From positions 1 through 64,000 of the forward strand of contig CAMZGD010000009.1 in the NCBI GenBank assembly GCA_947306365.1: 64,000 nt of DNA. Direction: 5' to 3'. Both the position numbers and the translations under genes were made by a program. Numbering within the stretch: position 1 is the first letter of the stretch; each line of letters begins with the position of its first letter. Under the pieces are notes generated by a model. The model searched no databases, was not told the DNA's origin, and was given only the letters and a program-made list of their open reading frames with translations. The DNA is from an uncultured Bacteroidales bacterium. GTDB taxonomy: Bacteria; Bacteroidota; Bacteroidia; Bacteroidales; UBA932. Positions 60,535 through 64,000 of this stretch are shown here, in pieces.

Positions 60535-63500
60535 TTACCGTACGATCACCGGTGGGGTCGTGTGCCCGTAGCGGCTGTTTGCGGCGGCCTTCATCGGTGG
60601 ACGGGCGGCAGAAACCGCTGCGGTGCCGCGGTTCACGGCGTCGTATTCGAGGAACTTGTCGAAGTCCGGGGTCTCACCGCTGCGCTTCATGATTTGCTGG
60701 TAGATCGCCCAGCGGGAAGGTGCGTTGAAGTATTCGACGTTCTGGTTCATCATGCTGTTCAGTGAAGGGCGCCAGGCCCCCTTGATGCAATTGGCTGCAC
60801 CTTCAAAGATTCCGACGTCGTCTTTGTAACGGTCATCCGACAGGAATACGTTCCATCGCACATTCTTCGGATCGTTGGTGAAGTCAATGTTGGCTTGCCA
60901 TCCGTATTGTTTGAACAGCCGGTTGGATTCGGCAATGTATTCCTGGCCCACTGCTGCGTTCTGGGTGAAATACTCGTCGGCCAGGAAGGCGAAGCCGTGG
61001 CCGCCGGCTTCGTGCCGCAGCGTCGGGCCGAAGGAGTCTTGTTCATTGCCGTATGACGAATAGAATGCAACCCCGGACTGGAGCGATTCGATCATCACGG
61101 CGACGCCTCCGTGATGGATGGAGTTGACCAGTACGCCGACCAGCAGGTTCTTCGTATCCTTGATGCCCGGAATCTTCAGGGCATATTCAAAGCACTTGTC
61201 CGTGGATCCGGAAATGGTCGTGCCGTTGGAAATCACCGCGCCCAATGCCGTAGAATACTTGTCGCCGGTCTTCCCGTTCTTCGAGACCACAGTGACCGCA
61301 TAGACATTGAAGCGGTTTCGGAAAGTTTTGTACGGTTCGATGGAGAACAGTGCTTCCATGGACTCCCGCATCAGTCTTTCATAGAGACCGCTGTTGATAT
61401 CCCTGTCGGTATAGGCATCGCCCATGAACACGACGTTGATTCCTTTGCCGACAGTGGCGGTTTGCAGCGTTGTAACCACGCCGTCCTGGGAATAGTCGGT
61501 GGATGCGTAATCATCTTCGTCCTCAAGCGGTCCGAACATATCCTCGAGGAACGGGATCATGTCGTTGAAGGCTAAATGGCCGAATCTGCCCCGGGAAGGG
61601 TCGCTGACATTCTTGGAACAACTGAAGATGATGTTTCCCTGATTGTCAAGGATATTGACAAACGGCATGCTGCCGGAGCCGATGGCGGCTTCCTCGGCAA
61701 AGCTGATATCCTCAGAAGAGAAATTGTACCATCTGTCATATCCGTTCTTCTTCAGGTAATCTTTCTGTGTCCTCAGCCCTTCCGCATCACCCCATGCCGG
61801 ATAGGCAATTACTTCAAGTCCGGCATCATGATACTTCTCGTGCATCCGTCTCAGTTGTGGCAGTAGCGTGGCGGAAAAAGTACACCAGGATGCCCACCGG
61901 TAGATGACCGTTGCTTTGTTTTTGGAGACAATCTCGTTGTACGGGATCGTCTTTTCGGTAAGGATATCCTTCAGTCCTCTTTCCGGCCAGTAAGCCGGAA
62001 TGTCAAGATCCTTGACGGAAAATGGATGCAATGTCCTGTATCCGGCATCATCGAGCGGTTCGCCGTGGTTGATGTACGAATTGATCCAATAACCGGGATC
62101 GTGGGCCGAATAGAAGTAGTCAGGAATCTGTCCGTCCAGTTTGTGCGCGTACATGGTCAGCCTGGGACCAAGCCGGAGCCAGGATTCTGGAATCGTTCCT
62201 GTGAAGCCGTTGCCGGAAACAACCAGTTCCGCGTCGTAGATGCCTTCTATCTTTGTGTCAGCCATCAGACCGTCACTGCTCCCCAACGTCTCCGGCAGCT
62301 GGCCAGTCATGGATTCGTTGCTGGAAATACTCACAAAGCCAAGCGGCAGGCCTGCGAAAAGATCCGGGAGCCGGGCCATCGATGTTGATTCAATGACTAG
62401 TGACGTCAATCGGGTAAGTTTATTGAAACTCGAGGGGAGCGTTCCCGTGAGGCCGGGTTGGTTCTGGACCCAGAAGTGAACGCAGGGTGTCAACGCAGCA
62501 AAGCAGTCGGGGAACTCGCCCTTGAGTTTGAACTGATCGTTGAAATCCAACTTAAGTTCGTGCGTCTCGTCATTCCATCGCACGCCTTGCCAGGAATTGA
62601 GGTCCTTTGCAGGATCCCATTTGTTCTGGATCCCCCACTGCGGGCCATTCATCGCATCGTAAATCCTCATCAGCGCTGCCTTGATCCGGTTTTCTTCATC
62701 CGGTGTCACGGTGATGATGCAAGCAGCAGATTTATTTCCGGCCTTTGCCGTGATGGTGGCCGTTCCTTCTGCCACGCCGGTCACCCGGCCGTTTTCGTCG
62801 GCGGTGGCAACTTCGGGCTTGTCGGACGACCAGGTCACGGTCTTGTCGGAAGCATTCTCCGGCTCAACGGTGACTTCCAGCGCCATAGTCTCGCCGATCT
62901 CGATCTCCGCGCTCGTCCGGTCCAGTTTGACAGAGGTCACGTCCACCCATTCCTTCGCCTCTTGCTTGAAGGTCAGCGTTACATCGGCCACCTTGCCCGC
63001 CTTGTCCTTGACCGTCGCGTTTCCCGTACGCTCTTCGTATTCGTCATTTGCCTTGAACGAAAACACGAGCTGGCCGCTTTTGAGTGCCTTGGTCTGAACG
63101 AAGGAGATCCAGGACTGTGCGGCGGATTCTATCGCAACGGAGAAATCGGTATTGTACCGGATATCTACCGTAACCGTACCCCCTTCAGCAGGGATCTTCG
63201 AGATGCTGCCCACCTCGATGACAGACTTGGCTTCCTGCTTGATGGCGACACTGGCCGTCAGGCCTTCGCTCCGGAAGCTGATGCTGCCCGTGATATCGTC
63301 CGGAGATGACGAAGCGGAAGCCGTAACGGTCACCGACCCTGCACCTTCTCCCGAGGACGGGGAGATCTTGAATCCGGAGCCGGTGATGCTTGCGGTCCAT
63401 GCATAGTTTGCCGAAACCTGGACGGTCTGCGAGCCGCCTTCCTGCGTGAAGGACAGGCTTTCGGGCGAGACTGTCAGATAGGGATCTTCGTGGCAGGCCT

Positions 63501-63549
63501 GCAGCAGCAGGAGCGACACGCAGCTGAGAAGGGCAAGGAGACGTTGCAT
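60535..63549 (-). CDS. Multidomain lipoprotein: BACON / Big_2 / leucine-rich / thioredoxin-like / M64-type metallopeptidase
   Basis: A 1004-residue surface lipoprotein (lipobox LLQAC, Cys19). In order: two BACON-like domains (about 25-110 and 110-195), a Big_2 bacterial immunoglobulin-like domain (about 200-285), a leucine-rich-repeat-like region (about 330-500), a thioredoxin/AhpC-like domain (about 540-680) and an M64-type peptidase domain (about 700-970). The Trx-like active site reads WASWCTFS, so only one of the two usual cysteines is there. The zinc motif begins at His846, RHEAGGHGFAFLADEY, with three residues between Glu and the second His. M64 enzymes include bacterial IgA peptidases; the substrate here is unknown. 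BACON domains often bind mucin-like glycans. Confidence 0.82.
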   Translation of the reverse strand: MQRLLALLSCVSLLLLQACHEDPYLTVSPESLSFTQEGGSQTVQVSANYAWTASITGSGFKISPSSGEGAGSVTVTASASSSPDDITGSISFRSEGLTASVAIKQEAKSVIEVGSISKIPAEGGTVTVDIRYNTDFSVAIESAAQSWISFVQTKALKSGQLVFSFKANDEYEERTGNATVKDKAGKVADVTLTFKQEAKEWVDVTSVKLDRTSAEIEIGETMALEVTVEPENASDKTVTWSSDKPEVATADENGRVTGVAEGTATITAKAGNKSAACIITVTPDEENRIKAALMRIYDAMNGPQWGIQNKWDPAKDLNSWQGVRWNDETHELKLDFNDQFKLKGEFPDCFAALTPCVHFWVQNQPGLTGTLPSSFNKLTRLTSLVIESTSMARLPDLFAGLPLGFVSISSNESMTGQLPETLGSSDGLMADTKIEGIYDAELVVSGNGFTGTIPESWLRLGPRLTMYAHKLDGQIPDYFYSAHDPGYWINSYINHGEPLDDAGYRTLHPFSVKDLDIPAYWPERGLKDILTEKTIPYNEIVSKNKATVIYRWASWCTFSATLLPQLRRMHEKYHDAGLEVIAYPAWGDAEGLRTQKDYLKKNGYDRWYNFSSEDISFAEEAAIGSGSMPFVNILDNQGNIIFSCSKNVSDPSRGRFGHLAFNDMIPFLEDMFGPLEDEDDYASTDYSQDGVVTTLQTATVGKGINVVFMGDAYTDRDINSGLYERLMRESMEALFSIEPYKTFRNRFNVYAVTVVSKNGKTGDKYSTALGAVISNGTTISGSTDKCFEYALKIPGIKDTKNLLVGVLVNSIHHGGVAVMIESLQSGVAFYSSYGNEQDSFGPTLRHEAGGHGFAFLADEYFTQNAAVGQEYIAESNRLFKQYGWQANIDFTNDPKNVRWNVFLSDDRYKDDVGIFEGAANCIKGAWRPSLNSMMNQNVEYFNAPSRWAIYQQIMKRSGETPDFDKFLEYDAVNRGTAAVSAARPPMKAAANSRYGHTTPPVIVR

Positions 63550-63606
63550 AATTGGCCGAAATATGGAATTTCAGCCAAGTTACGAAATAAACGGTAAAAA
63601 TGAAAG

Positions 63607-64000
63607 CTATTCCCGGATAATCTTGATCTCGCCGTGGAGGCCGACGGCGATGATCTGGGAGGGTTCGCCGGTGGCGCCTTCCTCAAGATATGGGTCGGCC
63701 ACCCAGTCCACGGCCTCGATAATTCCAAGCGGGATGTCTTCGTAGCAGGCCGGTGCCGGCTCTCCGGAAAGGTTGGCCGAAGTCGAGACGATCGGCTTGC
63801 GGAACCGCCGGATGACTTCGACGCAGAAATCGTTCATCGGAATCCGGATGCCGGCGCTGCCGTCCTCAGCCACGACGCCGGGCGCCAGGCCCATGGCGCC
63901 GGGATAGATGATGGTCATCGGCTTGTCGTTGACTTCGAGCAGGTTGATGGCCACTTCCGGAATCACCTTCACGTACTTGCCCAGCATATCGGCATCGGCC
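63607..64000 (-). CDS. Threonylcarbamoyl-AMP synthase (Sua5/YrdC/YciO family), 5' end outside window
   Basis: About 131 C-terminal residues are visible and the frame stays open to the edge (ADADMLGKYVKVIP precedes the first Met at 63987). KPMTIIYPGAMGLAPG, GIRIPMN and PIVSTSANLSGEPAP are the nucleotide-binding motifs of the YrdC fold, which makes threonylcarbamoyl-AMP from Thr, bicarbonate and ATP. This is the first step of tRNA t6A formation, whose ATPase TsaE is at 41705. The length suggests the short YrdC/TsaC form rather than long Sua5, but the missing N terminus does not affect that call. A YciO-type role cannot be excluded. Confidence 0.9.
   Translation of the reverse strand, partial: ADADMLGKYVKVIPEVAINLLEVNDKPMTIIYPGAMGLAPGVVAEDGSAGIRIPMNDFCVEVIRRFRKPIVSTSANLSGEPAPACYEDIPLGIIEAVDWVADPYLEEGATGEPSQIIAVGLHGEIKIIRE

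Noticed and set aside
1-64000. tRNA, rRNA, insertion sequences, prophage genes, replication origin
   Set aside because: No cloverleaf-like intergenic stretch, transposase, integrase, phage structural gene or origin signature was seen; almost all gaps are under 170 bases.

Overview
The window looks like a chromosomal segment of a GC-rich member of the Bacteroidales (phylum Bacteroidota), probably a gut commensal. The signs are a SusC/SusD/SusE-F starch-utilisation locus, lipoproteins with Cys lipoboxes, BACON domains, a fimbrillin-like protein, a DUF5723 outer-membrane protein, a FeoA-FeoB fusion, and many copies of the phylum-specific -7 promoter element TAnnTTTG close to start codons. I see no rRNA, tRNA, insertion sequence, prophage or CRISPR array. 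Genes are densely packed and many neighbours overlap by 4 to 14 bases.

Layout. 1-8517: the 5' part of malQ (GH77), radA, a YbaK-type deacylase, a three-gene reverse-strand block (DUF5723 protein, class-I glutamine amidotransferase, serine beta-lactamase-like hydrolase) and an SLC45-type sugar transporter. 7180-27299: the starch locus, with transporter, susC, susD and an eight-module SusE/SusF-like lipoprotein. Next come a PIN/ribbon-helix-helix toxin-antitoxin pair, susG on the reverse strand, and a forward run of two GH13 lipoproteins, a SusA-like neopullulanase, a nucleotidyltransferase, a flippase-like membrane protein and a PfkB kinase. These genes plausibly bind, cut, import and process starch and maltodextrins together. 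No susB (GH97) and no MalR/SusR regulator is present here.

27314-44461: mostly housekeeping genes (deoxynucleoside kinase, MBL hydrolase, uvrA, a short uridine-kinase homologue, EnvC-like and TPR proteins, comM, feoB, tsaE). It also holds a first ECF-sigma/membrane-barrel pair, and a NamZ-like plus GH18 pair for amino-sugar polymers. 44465-52939: a reverse-strand accessory region. In transcription order it reads two serpins, a second ECF-sigma/membrane-barrel pair, a miniature membrane-anchored HATPase-AraC regulator, and a large lower-GC fimbrillin-like lipoprotein. 53089-64000: an outer-membrane barrel plus coiled-coil repeat lipoprotein, a dipeptidyl-peptidase operon, rsmE carrying an in-frame repeat-derived insertion, a multidomain M64-type metallopeptidase, and the 3' part of the threonylcarbamoyl-AMP synthase gene.

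The strongest candidates for something undescribed are four. (i) The duplicated sigma / inner-membrane-anchor-plus-beta-barrel module, with the same 11-base gene overlap in both copies. (ii) The serpin-sigma-barrel-miniregulator locus around the second copy. (iii) The HATPase fused directly to an AraC domain. (iv) The palindromic repeat turned into coding sequence inside rsmE.
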